Origin: CAMTUH01 sp947084935
GTDB lineage: Bacteria; Pseudomonadota; Gammaproteobacteria; Coxiellales; Coxiellaceae
Direction of reading: 5' to 3'
NCBI GenBank assembly: GCA_947084935.1
Contig: CAMTUH010000002.1
Location: 1-64,000 of the forward strand
DNA length: 64,000 nucleotides
Within the stretch, counting starts at the first letter, position 1, and every line of letters starts with the position of its first letter. The position numbers were made by a program, and so were the translations under genes. Shown piece by piece: positions 50,322-58,445 of this stretch. The notes under the pieces are model-generated. The model had not been told where the DNA came from. It did not search any database and was given only the letters and a program-made list of their open reading frames with translations.

Positions 50322-51155
50322 CTAATGCTTTCGTCCCACCATCATACGCGGTAAGCCCGCTAGATCAGGGAGGTCTTCAATGGCTTGGTAACCCGCTTCT
50401 TCCATGAGCGCTCTCATTTTCTCACTTTGGTGATCGCCGTGCTCAAGCACCAACCAACCATCCTTCCGAAGGAAATCGTAAGCCTGAGGAATAATCACTC
50501 GAATGGCGTCTAGGCCATCCGCACCAGCAGCTAGTGCTTCGCGCGGTTCGAATCGCAATTGCGGCCAATGCGAATCTACCTCCGGTACGTAGGGCGGATT
50601 TCCCAAAATCGCGTGATAATCGTTTCTCGGCAAAGCCTCACACCATTCACCGCTGTAAAATTTTACATTTTTAATACCGTGCCGCTTGGCATTGCGTTTT
50701 GCCACTTTCAATGCACGTCGAGAATTATCCGCGGCATGGATTCTCCACTGTGGACGCTCGCGCGCCAAAGCGAGCGCAATGGCACCGGATCCCGTTCCTA
50801 AATCTGCAATGCGGCATTTGTCTTCTTTCGGACAGTACATTAATGTCCACTCCACCAGCATTTCCGTTTCAGGACGCGGAATTAACACATCCGAACCTAC
50901 TTCCAAATCCAAATCCCAAAATTCTTTGTGGCCGCTCAAATAAGCAATGGGTACGCCTTTTTCACGGCGCTTAACTAATTTCGACAGCTGCCGCAACTCT
51001 CGCGAGGATAATTCGATCTGTGGATGCGCGAACAATTCTTCACGCGTTTTATGTGCGACCAAACCCACAATTAATTCCGCGTCTAAGCGCGGCGACTCTG
51101 AAATGGATTTAAATCGCGGCGTGATTTTTTCGATAATTTCTTTGACGGTTGCCAA
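50322..51155 (-). CDS. prmC: Release factor glutamine methyltransferase
   Basis: 277 aa. N5-methylates the Gln of the GGQ motif in peptide release factors, using SAM. It has an N-terminal helical domain, DLGTGSGAIALALA (about 118-131) for SAM and the NPPY motif in ILGNPPYVPEVD near 187. The start codon is TTG, set directly after the prfA TAA with GAGGAG (the end of prfA) as ribosome site; no ATG is available in the first 90 residues. Its substrate gene prfA is immediately upstream. Confidence 0.94.
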   Translation of the reverse strand: MATVKEIIEKITPRFKSISESPRLDAELIVGLVAHKTREELFAHPQIELSSRELRQLSKLVKRREKGVPIAYLSGHKEFWDLDLEVGSDVLIPRPETEMLVEWTLMYCPKEDKCRIADLGTGSGAIALALARERPQWRIHAADNSRRALKVAKRNAKRHGIKNVKFYSGEWCEALPRNDYHAILGNPPYVPEVDSHWPQLRFEPREALAAGADGLDAIRVIIPQAYDFLRKDGWLVLEHGDHQSEKMRALMEEAGYQAIEDLPDLAGLPRMMVGRKH

Positions 51156-52235
51156 TTACTCCTCACCCAGCGATGTCAATTGTTCCGCCTGAAACTCACG
51201 AGTCAGTGGACCAATGACGGGATCCAAATCACCCTCCATCACATTATCCAACTGATACAACGTTAAATTAATTCGGTGATCCGTTATCCGTCCCTGCGGA
51301 AAATTGTACGTGCGAATACGTTCAGAGCGATCCCCGCTGCCTACTAATAATTTTCGTTTTTCTGCTTGTTCGCGATCTTGCTTTTCTTGTTCCGCCGTTA
51401 ATATTCGTGATTGTAATAACGACATGGCTCGCGCTTTGTTTTTATGTTGCGAACGTTCATCCTGACATTCAACCACAATTCCTGTTGGGAAGTGGGTAAT
51501 TCGAACCGCGGAATCGGTCCGATTGACGTGCTGACCTCCTGCACCGGAAGCTCGATAAGTATCGATACGCAATTCGGCGGGATTAATATCGACGTGATCA
51601 ATCTCTTCCACTTCCGGCAGAATGGCTACCGTGCACGCGGACGTGTGCACGCGCCCCTGGGATTCCGTGACGGGAACGCGCTGCACGCGATGCGCCCCCG
51701 ATTCAAATTTTAATTGCGAGTATACGCGTTCTCCTGCTACACGCGAAATCACTTCTTTGAATCCGCCGTGCTCGCCTTCGCTGGCGGAAACCACGCTCAA
51801 CCGCCAGCCTTTTTTCTCGGCATATCGTGCGTACATACGAAATAAATCGCCCGCAAATATCGCCGCCTCATTGCCACCGGTCCCCGCGCGTATTTCTAAA
51901 AAAACATTACGCTCGTCGTTGGGGTCTTTGGGCAATAATAAAGTTTTTAATTCATTTTCTAATTCGTCGCGCCTTATTTTTAACGCACTCAATTCTTCTT
52001 CGGCTAACTTTCTCATTTCAGGATCGTTCAACATTTCTTTTGCGGCATCGATCGCCTGCGCCGTGTCTTGATACGCGTGAAAACATTTCACCAACGGTTC
52101 TAACTGGGAATATTCTTTTCCCAGCTCGCGATAGCGATTTTGATCGTTCATGACCTCAGGATCGCTGAGCAGTGCACTCACTTCAACGTGACGATTCGCA
52201 AGCGTTTTCAGTTTTTTGACGAGGGAGTCTTTCAT
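51156..52235 (-). CDS. prfA: Peptide chain release factor 1
   Basis: 359 aa. Recognises UAA and UAG and triggers peptide release. The tip motif GGQ is in YRASGAGGQHVNRTDSA (about 226-242), the target of PrmC. The PXT-type anticodon region reads HRVQRVPVTESQGRVHTS (about 181-198). Sits in hemA-prfA-prmC, the conserved gammaproteobacterial order, with 6 bp to hemA and 0 bp to prmC. Confidence 0.97.
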   Translation of the reverse strand: MKDSLVKKLKTLANRHVEVSALLSDPEVMNDQNRYRELGKEYSQLEPLVKCFHAYQDTAQAIDAAKEMLNDPEMRKLAEEELSALKIRRDELENELKTLLLPKDPNDERNVFLEIRAGTGGNEAAIFAGDLFRMYARYAEKKGWRLSVVSASEGEHGGFKEVISRVAGERVYSQLKFESGAHRVQRVPVTESQGRVHTSACTVAILPEVEEIDHVDINPAELRIDTYRASGAGGQHVNRTDSAVRITHFPTGIVVECQDERSQHKNKARAMSLLQSRILTAEQEKQDREQAEKRKLLVGSGDRSERIRTYNFPQGRITDHRINLTLYQLDNVMEGDLDPVIGPLTREFQAEQLTSLGEE

Positions 52236-52241
52236 GATGTT

Positions 52242-53483
52242 TTATAGTTCAAACAAATCCTGTGCGGACAGCAGCAAATCCAGCCGCTCCTCATAGGCAG
52301 CTTCTCGCAATTTTATCGTGGGCTGATGCAGAATTTTCTTTGTTAAACTGTGTGCTAAATAATTCAATGTTGCCTTCGGATCTTTGGTTCGCTCCCAGTG
52401 CGCAGTGGCTTTTTCAATCTCCGCATCTCGAAGGGATTCCATTCGCTCGCGAAAGCGGCGTATCATATCACCCACTTTAATCACACGCAATTGACGCAAG
52501 TAATGCTCGGCTTGCATGTCCACCATCGCTTCCGCTTGTTTTGCAGCAGCTTCGCGATTTTTCCAATTGCGCGAAATAACGGCTTGCAAATCGTCCATAT
52601 TATAAAGATATACGTCTTCCAACTCACCGACCTCGGCTTCTACGTCGCGCGGCACAGCAAGATCTACAATAAACATGGGTCGATGCTTACGTTGTTTGAT
52701 GGCAGTTTCAATCGCTCCTTTTCCCAGCAGCGGTAATTGACTCGCGGTTGCCGTAAAAATCATATCGATTTCTTTCAGATGCGCGGGAATTTCACCAATG
52801 CGAATTCCTTGGGCTTGATACGGTTCAGCTAATTGCTGCGCGTGCTCGATTGTTCGATTGGCGATAATTATTCGGCGAATGCCCTGACCGTGCAAATGCG
52901 TCAGGAGCAATTGAATGATCTCACCCGTACCAATCAACAAGACGCTGCATTTCACCATATCTGAAAAAATTCGTTTGGCCAGTTGCACCGCCGCATACGC
53001 AAACGTCACTGAATTTGAACCAATGGAAGTCTGTCGCCGAATGTGTTTGCTGGTCGCAAACACGGCAGGAAACAGTCGCTTGAAATGATCCCCCACGCAA
53101 CCGGTCTGACACGCTAACTCATAAGCCTGTTTCATTTGCCCAAAAATTTGGGCTTCCCCCAAGACCAGAGAATCCAGTCCGCTCGCCACGCGCATGACGT
53201 GCCGAATCATATCGAACTCCCGGTGTTGATAAAGGTAAGGGTTCATTCGCCAGGGGGCCGTGTCGGGCCGATCCGCAATCCAGGCTAATACGCCTTCCGG
53301 ATTATCCGTTTCTGCGTAAATTTCCGTCCGGTTACACGTAGACAATAAAACTGCCTCGTTAACGGCAGGAACCTGCCGCAAATCGTGCAAGGCTTGGGGG
53401 ATATGGTCGGGGTGGAAAGCGAGCTTTTCCCTAACGGCCAATGGCGCAGACTGATGATTGATACCGCATGCAACTAAAGCCAT
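52242..53483 (-). CDS. hemA: Glutamyl-tRNA reductase
   Basis: 413 aa. NADPH-dependent reduction of glutamyl-tRNA to glutamate-1-semialdehyde, the first step of C5 heme synthesis. The catalytic Cys lies in VLLSTCNRTEIYAE (about 46-59), the substrate region in VMRVASGLDSLVLGEAQIFGQMKQAYE (about 95-121) and the NADPH site in LLIGTGEIIQLLLTHL. With hemH at 48.8 kb, two heme genes lie in this window. First gene of the operon. Confidence 0.96.
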   Translation of the reverse strand: MALVACGINHQSAPLAVREKLAFHPDHIPQALHDLRQVPAVNEAVLLSTCNRTEIYAETDNPEGVLAWIADRPDTAPWRMNPYLYQHREFDMIRHVMRVASGLDSLVLGEAQIFGQMKQAYELACQTGCVGDHFKRLFPAVFATSKHIRRQTSIGSNSVTFAYAAVQLAKRIFSDMVKCSVLLIGTGEIIQLLLTHLHGQGIRRIIIANRTIEHAQQLAEPYQAQGIRIGEIPAHLKEIDMIFTATASQLPLLGKGAIETAIKQRKHRPMFIVDLAVPRDVEAEVGELEDVYLYNMDDLQAVISRNWKNREAAAKQAEAMVDMQAEHYLRQLRVIKVGDMIRRFRERMESLRDAEIEKATAHWERTKDPKATLNYLAHSLTKKILHQPTIKLREAAYEERLDLLLSAQDLFEL

Positions 53484-53623
53484 GATGAGGGCATGATAGC
53501 ATAATTTTGGCGTAACTATTCACGCTTTTTCACGCAGGTTAAGCAATTCGTGAAGTTACATTGCTGAGCCCTGCGAAAGCAGGGATCCAGGTATGGCAAT
53601 ATATGGACCCACACTTGCTGTCA

Positions 53624-54043
53624 TCAAGTCGCTGGGTTGGCGGTAAGAGGCTGCAGCAATAGTGGTTGTTCTTCTTCCAAGTCCAAATTGCGGAATGGAA
53701 ATTCAATTGGCCTCTGATAGGTACGGCGAACAACGTTCAAAGCCGCACCTAAACAACACGCAAGCACTCCTGTAACGGCTAAAATAGCAATTGTTTGCAT
53801 ATAGGAGTCAGAGGAAAAATGGACGTCACCGGAAAACACCCAAACAAGAAGTCGCATGAAAGCCGCCACCGTAAATAAACCAGAACAAGAACTCATTAAG
53901 CACCGTTCAGCATTGACAGTTGCATACTGTACTGCTTTAGAATTCACATAACCTGCAAGGCTGCTACTCAGGTTAATTTCATTTTCATTACTTTCACTCG
54001 GTAGCCTTACGTCTAATGGCCTGAGTGAACTAGAGCGCCGCAT
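53624..54043 (-). CDS. Small membrane protein with acidic C-terminus, unknown
   Basis: 139 aa. A polar N-terminus (RRSSSLRPLDVRLPSESNENE), two TM helices near 51-70 (CSGLFTVAAFMRLLVWVF) and 82-105 (MQTIAILAVTGVLACCLGAAL), and an acidic tail with EEE 15-17 residues from the end (LDLEEEQPLLL). A glutamate cluster at that distance is a known feature of some Dot/Icm translocation signals; secretion is a guess. It lies 17 bp after the F-box-like ORF in a region of gene remnants. The gap to hemA (53484-53623) holds no supported gene. Confidence 0.6.
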   Translation of the reverse strand: MRRSSSLRPLDVRLPSESNENEINLSSSLAGYVNSKAVQYATVNAERCLMSSCSGLFTVAAFMRLLVWVFSGDVHFSSDSYMQTIAILAVTGVLACCLGAALNVVRRTYQRPIEFPFRNLDLEEEQPLLLQPLTANPAT

Positions 54044-54060
54044 TTTATCCCGGAGTGAAT

Positions 54061-54516
54061 TTAATTTTTTTCTAGCACAGATGGTAATCCCTTTAAGCGT
54101 TTTTGCGTTAAATCATAATCCTTACGCTCCCAATCCCTGCTCTGGTTGGTTGACCGTTCCAGGGTGTTCTGCATGGGCTCTAGGAAACTCAGCGGAAAGA
54201 TGGGCCAGCCGGTAATTTCCGTGTAAAATTTCTTATGCCGCCCATATTGTTGAGCAATATCGATTCTTTCTTTTGTCGCAAGAATAGCCCTGAACATTAC
54301 GCAAACGCGGATCATGCTCAAATAATCAGCGACAGGGTTATCACTGATTGTTAAAACCAAGTTCAAAATTCCATCGAGCAGTTCATTCGGCAACTTCTCA
54401 AAATAATTTTTGCCTTCGTCACGGTCATTAATTGTAGCTGGGGCAGGACAAGGAATGATTGCTTGAATATTTTCGTATGCCGCAAGCAATTCAGATATAT
54501 CAGTTTCGGTACCCAA
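54061..54516 (-). pseudogene. F-box-like protein, 5' end disrupted by a repeat
   Basis: The 151 codons counted from a TTG (54516) contain KLPNELLDGILNLVL...DYLSMIRVCVMFRAI (about 41-78), which reads like a eukaryotic F-box (a hydrophobic LPxEL start, then a helix with V-C-xxF). F-box proteins recruit substrates to SCF ubiquitin ligases; in an intracellular pathogen this would be an effector. There is no ATG or ribosome site at the start. The same frame stays open upstream to about 54826 with no ATG, GTG or TTG start, running into the repeat-like stretch at 54590-54740. I read it as a gene that lost its 5' end; a functional short form cannot be excluded. Confidence 0.55.
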
Positions 54517-54589
54517 ATTAAGCAGCGCGTCCGTTTGCGAAGAAGGCAGGTAAATACCGAAAAATTCAGATACGTCATTTCCCGCTAAG

Positions 54590-54740
54590 TCTTCTTTGGT
54601 CGCCGTCGCGCGAACTTGCTTCGCGCCGGCGAAATCATACCAGGAACGAGTTTCGCAACCTGCGAAACTCGTGCAATTGCGAATTGACGCATAAAAACTG
54701 TTACCGAAGGGGATAGCGAATACAGGACGATTTTGGGGAT
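54590..54740. repeat. Repeat-like insertion with hairpin
   Basis: Contains a perfect 12-bp hairpin (ACGAGTTTCGCA / TGCGAAACTCGT with a 3-nt loop, 54648-54674) and a GC-rich stretch with GCGAACTTGCTTCGCGCC. The composition differs from its neighbours. The translated pattern looks familiar as a recurring sequence in Coxiella, but no second copy lies in this window, so the repeat status is inferred. Confidence 0.5.
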
Positions 54741-54743
54741 TGC

Positions 54744-54990
54744 TTAACTTTTTTCTGGAAATAACCCGGGCAACCAGCGTGATGCTAAGCTTGCCGGGAA
54801 GGCAAGCCTGATGGGAGCACGAGGACTATCTGATACAACAACATTAGCGTCAGTTAACGCAGCAATAACACGCCGGGTTTGTCTGTCACCAACGCCTAAA
54901 ATTTCGGAAATATCATGGCGAACCAATTCGCCCCTGTCTTCAACCTCTAGAATGTCCACTTTTATGTCCGGTTTATTTCGGTATATTATT
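54744..54990 (-). pseudogene. C-terminal remnant of a Fic-family protein
   Basis: The translated part (DILEVEDRGELVRHDISEILGVGDRQTRRVIAALTDANVV, then SDSPRAPIRLAFPASLASRWLPGLFPE) matches the winged-helix C-terminal domain that follows the Fic core in many Fic proteins. The catalytic HPFxxGNGR motif is absent; the frame closes at a TAA near 54990 and AT-rich DNA follows. An open frame of about 80 codons remains, with a GTG at 54959 as the only start. Confidence 0.7.
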
Positions 54991-55118
54991 TAATGATATC
55001 AACAAATTAAATGATTATCAATAAAATTTTGACCGCTTAAATGTCCACTTCCAGATCGTGGTTGTGTTGTGTGCAGAGAGAAAGTGGCAAAGTGGTATAC
55101 GTGTTTACACGTGGTCTT

Positions 55119-55475
55119 TTATTGCCGCGAGGACCGTTCCACCATCACCCCAGCTCCTGCTGCATCCGAAAAAGCACCGAGTTTTACCGCCGACAATTGA
55201 ATCCACGACAACGAAAATTCCTGCATTAAAAAATTTACTAATTGATCGGCCAATGTTTCCATGAGCTGAAATCGTCGTTTCGCTAAAAAATCAATAATCG
55301 ATTGGCGAACCACCGCGTAATCAACCGCATGTGTGATATCGTCCGAGGCAGCCGCCGCCGTGAGATCAATTTCAAAGGAAACGTCAACAATAAGTGTTTG
55401 CGTTGAATTTTTCTCGTGCAGCAATAAGCCGACTTGCGCAGGAACACGGAGTTCACGGATAAAGAGTTTATCCAC
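55119..55475 (-). CDS. folB: Dihydroneopterin aldolase
   Basis: 118 aa. Splits dihydroneopterin in folate synthesis. Typical stretches: KLFIRELRVPAQVGLLLHEK (about 3-22), TLIVDVSFEIDL (about 27-38), DITHAVDYAVVRQSIIDFLA (about 46-65), FQLMETLADQLVNFL (about 70-84) with the usual E-x-L-A helix, and the last strand SAVKLGAF. The frame is open far upstream within dksA, but the family N-terminus begins at the GTG 55475, which overlaps the dksA stop. The two genes are therefore coupled. Confidence 0.9.
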   Translation of the reverse strand: MDKLFIRELRVPAQVGLLLHEKNSTQTLIVDVSFEIDLTAAAASDDITHAVDYAVVRQSIIDFLAKRRFQLMETLADQLVNFLMQEFSLSWIQLSAVKLGAFSDAAGAGVMVERSSRQ

Positions 55476-55905
55476 CGGATTGTTTTTCTCGAATTTCTTC
55501 GAAGGTTTTACAATCGATGCACTTCGTCGCCGTTGGGCGAGCTTCCAATCGCCGAATCCCAATTTCTGCACCACAGTCTTCGCAGTAACCATACTCACCA
55601 TTTTCAATGGCATCTGATGCTTGCTCGATTTTCTTGATGAGCTTACGTTCACGGTCACGCGTGCGCAATTCCAAATTGAATCCTTCTTCTTGACTCGCGC
55701 GATCGAGTGGATCAGCGTAAGGAACAGCTTCTTCTTTGAGGTGCACCACGGTCGAATCCACTTCTTCCATAAGTTGCTTTTTCCATTCCAAGAGAATCTT
55801 GCGGAAATGTTCGCGTTGAGCGTCATTCATGTACTCTTCGCCCTTTTTAAGTTTATAAGGCGCGAAGCCAGGGGCCGTTGCTTTGCTGGTTTTCGATATT
55901 GCCAT
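55468..55905 (-). CDS. dksA: RNA polymerase-binding transcription factor DksA
   Basis: 145 aa. Binds the secondary channel of RNA polymerase and, with ppGpp, mediates the stringent response. It has a coiled-coil domain (REHFRKILLEWKKQLMEEVDSTVVHL) with the conserved tip acidic residues in YADPLDRASQEE, and a C4 zinc finger (YGYCEDCGAEIGI...ATKCIDCKTFEE). A strong GAGGAGG precedes the ATG. It overlaps folB by 8 bp. Confidence 0.96.
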   Translation of the reverse strand: MAISKTSKATAPGFAPYKLKKGEEYMNDAQREHFRKILLEWKKQLMEEVDSTVVHLKEEAVPYADPLDRASQEEGFNLELRTRDRERKLIKKIEQASDAIENGEYGYCEDCGAEIGIRRLEARPTATKCIDCKTFEEIREKQSGG

Positions 55906-55995
55906 CTCAGCCTCCTCTAATAAAACGCACCCATTCTATACGAAAGTGTACCGGGCGCAAGGTAATATTGTGCTAAAAATGGGCGGGGCGGCGAT

Positions 55996-56826
55996 TCAAT
56001 CTTCCCATTGCCCCTGAAACACCGTCACTGCCGGCCCGGTCAAGCGCACGGGAATATTCGGACCTTGCCAATCGACACTAAGACTGCCCCCTGGCTGAGT
56101 GACCACGACCCGCTCCTGCAGCAGGCCGTTTCGCCGACCAACCACCACCGCCGCACAGGCGCTACTTCCACACGCTAAGGTCTCACCCGTGCCGCGTTCG
56201 TACACACGAAGACGAATATTTTGCGGATCAATGACTTGCATAAACCCTACGTTCGTTCCTTCCGGGAAACGCTCATGCTTGCTCAATTGCGCTCCCAAGG
56301 TCGCTACTTGATTCGACTCGATCTGATTTACAGGGATTATCGCATGCGGATTTCCGATATTGACTACACTCAATTGGACGATTTGACCATCCACCTCAAC
56401 GCCGTAAAAATTGGACGCCTCGTGAGCAACGAAAGGAACATCGGCGGGGTTAAAGCGAGGAATTCCCATATAAACAGAGACTTTTTCATCCGTCTCGATA
56501 AGCAAGCGCAGCACGTCTTTAATCGTTGAGACGTGAAACTCGTTTTTCTGGCTTAACTCTTGCTCGCGAATGAATCGCGCAATACAACGCGCACCGTTGC
56601 CGCATTGACCCACCTCGCTGCCATCGGCATTAAAAATTCGAAAATGGTAATCAATGCCAGTTTGTTTGGGCGCCTCGATTACCAACAGTTGATCGAATCC
56701 CACGCCGAAACGCCGGTTTGCCATCTTCTGAATTTGGGAGGGCGATAAAAGAAACGGGCTCTTCGTCGCATCGATGACCACGAAGTCGTTTCCCAACCCC
56801 TGCATTTTCGTAAATTTTACTTTCAT
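55996..56826 (-). CDS. dapF: Diaminopimelate epimerase
   Basis: 276 aa. Interconverts L,L- and meso-diaminopimelate for lysine and peptidoglycan. Both catalytic cysteines are present: in GSEVGQCGNGARCIARF (about 67-83) and in GETLACGSSACAAVV (about 211-225). The N-terminus KFTKMQGLGNDFVVID is typical. It follows the small lptM gene by 3 bp, the order known from E. coli (yifL-dapF). With dapB at 5.8 kb, two genes of the pathway are in the window. Confidence 0.96.
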   Translation of the reverse strand: MKVKFTKMQGLGNDFVVIDATKSPFLLSPSQIQKMANRRFGVGFDQLLVIEAPKQTGIDYHFRIFNADGSEVGQCGNGARCIARFIREQELSQKNEFHVSTIKDVLRLLIETDEKVSVYMGIPRFNPADVPFVAHEASNFYGVEVDGQIVQLSVVNIGNPHAIIPVNQIESNQVATLGAQLSKHERFPEGTNVGFMQVIDPQNIRLRVYERGTGETLACGSSACAAVVVGRRNGLLQERVVVTQPGGSLSVDWQGPNIPVRLTGPAVTVFQGQWED

Positions 56827-56829
56827 AGC

Positions 56830-56967
56830 CTATGATAACTGCTTCGCTACAGGGCTCGCAATTGTATTCGGGGTATTTGATTTCTCTGGCAAATACAAAG
56901 GCCCCGACTGCCCACACGCAGAGAGCACACACGCCACGGCAACGATAGACAATAATTTTTTAATCAT
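56830..56967 (-). CDS. lptM: LptM (YifL) lipoprotein
   Basis: 45-residue lipoprotein. The lipobox (VLSA-C, Cys18) is followed by GQSGPLYLPE, the family's conserved start of the mature chain. In E. coli LptM helps mature the LptD-LptE translocon; lptD itself is at 59532 in this window. It is directly upstream of dapF as in other gammaproteobacteria. The ATG has no ribosome site. A TATTAT lies 7 nt upstream, suggesting a leaderless message. It is divergent from the esterase with 22 bp between start codons. Confidence 0.85.
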   Translation of the reverse strand: MIKKLLSIVAVACVLSACGQSGPLYLPEKSNTPNTIASPVAKQLS

Positions 56968-56973
56968 TTCATA

Positions 56974-56980
56974 TATAATA
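56974..56980. promoter_or_regulatory. Overlapping divergent -10 boxes of lptM and the esterase
   Basis: The stretch ATATATAATA holds TATAAT on the plus strand (56974-56979) and TATTAT on the minus strand (56975-56980). The start codons lie 10 nt (esterase) and 7 nt (lptM) away, so transcripts in both directions would have almost no leader. Confidence 0.45.
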
Positions 56981-56989
56981 CCGCAACTC

Positions 56990-57670
56990 ATGAATAAACC
57001 CTCATCTTTAGAAAAAATTACCGTATCGCCAAAGAAAACGGCGACGGGCAGCGTCATCTGGTTACACGGACTCGGTGCCGACGGATACGACTTCTCTGGT
57101 ATCGTTCCCTTGCTTAATTTACCGAAAGATTTGCATATTCGGTTTATATTTCCACACGCGCCAATACGCCCCATCACCATTAACGCCAATCTGCGGACGC
57201 GCGCGTGGTATGACATTTACAGCTTGTCGGACCTTAATCACGAAGATGAACCCGGCATCAAGCAAACGCAAGAATCCATCCATGAATTAATTCAGCACGA
57301 AATGACCAATGGCATCGACAGCAATCGAATTCTGTTGGCTGGTTTTTCCCAGGGAGGCGCGATGGCGCTGTACGCGGGACTTCGTTATGAAAAGCCGCTG
57401 AATGGAATTTTAGCGCTGTCCGCGTATTTACCGTTGCCACAACAGTTTCAAAAGGAAGTGAGTCCCGCTAATCAAAATATTCCTATTTTTATGGCGCACG
57501 GAAAGCACGATCCGGTATTGCCCATGACACTCGGCTACCAAACCTATCAATTACTGAAAAAATCAGGGCACCCCATCGACTGGCACGAATACGACATGGA
57601 TCATCAAGTGTGTCCGGAAGAGATTGAAGACATTGGGCGGTGGCTAACAAAACGACTGTCACAGCCATAG
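56990..57670 (+). CDS. Carboxylesterase/lysophospholipase-type alpha/beta hydrolase
   Basis: 226 aa from ATG 56990. Catalytic Ser in LLAGFSQGGAMALY (about 106-119), Asp in MAHGKHDPVLP (about 164-174) and His in DMDHQVCPEE (about 203-212); the oxyanion segment is VIWLHGLGADGYDF (about 23-36). These are the signatures of the PF02230 phospholipase/carboxylesterase family (EstB, LypA), usually cytosolic. The longer frame beginning at 56774 covers lptM on the other strand and is rejected. No ribosome site is seen. Confidence 0.9.
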   Translation: MNKPSSLEKITVSPKKTATGSVIWLHGLGADGYDFSGIVPLLNLPKDLHIRFIFPHAPIRPITINANLRTRAWYDIYSLSDLNHEDEPGIKQTQESIHELIQHEMTNGIDSNRILLAGFSQGGAMALYAGLRYEKPLNGILALSAYLPLPQQFQKEVSPANQNIPIFMAHGKHDPVLPMTLGYQTYQLLKKSGHPIDWHEYDMDHQVCPEEIEDIGRWLTKRLSQP

Positions 57671-57672
57671 TA

Positions 57673-57778
57673 GTAGCCTTGATGTAGCGATAGCGAAATC
57701 AAGGAATTCCTGGGTTACGCATCGAGGCGAAGCTTCACCCAGGCTACAAGCTAGTTTTTGTGCATTCGTGAGGGGCAC
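57673..57778. repeat. Family A repeat followed by half of a family B repeat
   Basis: GTAGCCTTGATGTAGCGATA...CACCCAGGCTAC (57673-57747) is followed by TAGTTTTTGTGCATTCGTGA (57753-57772), which is the left arm of family B. It lies between the convergent esterase and murU genes. Confidence 0.85.
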
Positions 57779-57779
57779 C

Positions 57780-58445
57780 CTAGCGAATCTCAATACACGC
57801 CTTCAAGCGCGACAATTCCTCCCGTGTTCCTACGTTAAACCATTTTCCCTCGTAAACTTCACCGCTTACTTGCCCTCGCAAAATGGCCTGACTGAATAAC
57901 TCCGATAAGGGAAATGCGCCGGGTTTACACCGAGCAAATAATTTGGGATGTATTTTAGCAATATTCGCATACGTTAATTTATCGCCGTGCAAAGCGACCC
58001 GCCCACTTTTTTCAAGCGCGTAATCGCCGGTGGGATGGTAATACGGATTTTTCACCAGAACTAAATGCACTTCGTTATCCGCTTTCATAAAAGACGGCTC
58101 GAAAGGGAAATCCGACCAAATATCCGCACTCACCACGATGAAAGGTTCATCGCCTAATAACGGCAAGGCGCGATTAATTCCCCCGCCTGTACCTAAAGCG
58201 TGATTTTTCTCATGGGAATACTGAATGGATACACCGTAACGCCGACCGTCTCCCAAACAATCCATGATTTGTTCCGCGTGATGACACACGTTAATCACGA
58301 TATCGCGAATGCCAGACTTTGCTAACAATTCTACATTGTGTTCAATTAAATTTTGCTCGCCCACCGACAACAAAGCTTTCGGCATTGTATCGGTTAACGG
58401 TTTTAATCGTGAACCACGTCCCGCGGCCAACAACATGGCTTTCAT
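57780..58445 (-). CDS. murU: N-acetylmuramate-1-phosphate uridylyltransferase
   Basis: 221-residue nucleotidyltransferase. Signature MLLAAGRGSRLKPLTDTMPKALL (about 4-26), NVCHHAEQI and GTGGGINRALPLLGDEPFIVVSADIWSDFP. The general fold also fits mannose-1-phosphate guanylyltransferase, but the overlap (4 bp) with an amgK-type kinase gene points to MurU. In Pseudomonas AmgK-MurU convert recycled MurNAc to UDP-MurNAc, bypassing de novo synthesis. The substrate is thus inferred from context. Confidence 0.85.
   Translation of the reverse strand: MKAMLLAAGRGSRLKPLTDTMPKALLSVGEQNLIEHNVELLAKSGIRDIVINVCHHAEQIMDCLGDGRRYGVSIQYSHEKNHALGTGGGINRALPLLGDEPFIVVSADIWSDFPFEPSFMKADNEVHLVLVKNPYYHPTGDYALEKSGRVALHGDKLTYANIAKIHPKLFARCKPGAFPLSELFSQAILRGQVSGEVYEGKWFNVGTREELSRLKACIEIR

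Noticed and set aside
54363..54578. 71-codon ORF overlapping the F-box ORF in another frame
   Set aside because: It has an ATG but lacks a ribosome site and its composition looks random, while the overlapping frame has domain-like sequence.
55476..55826. Extended N-terminus for folB
   Set aside because: The extension is the reading-frame shadow of dksA. The FolB fold begins at the GTG 55475, which overlaps the dksA stop.
56774..56989. Extended N-terminus (72 codons) for the esterase
   Set aside because: It covers the lptM gene on the other strand, has no family similarity, and the alpha/beta hydrolase domain starts normally at the ATG at 56990.
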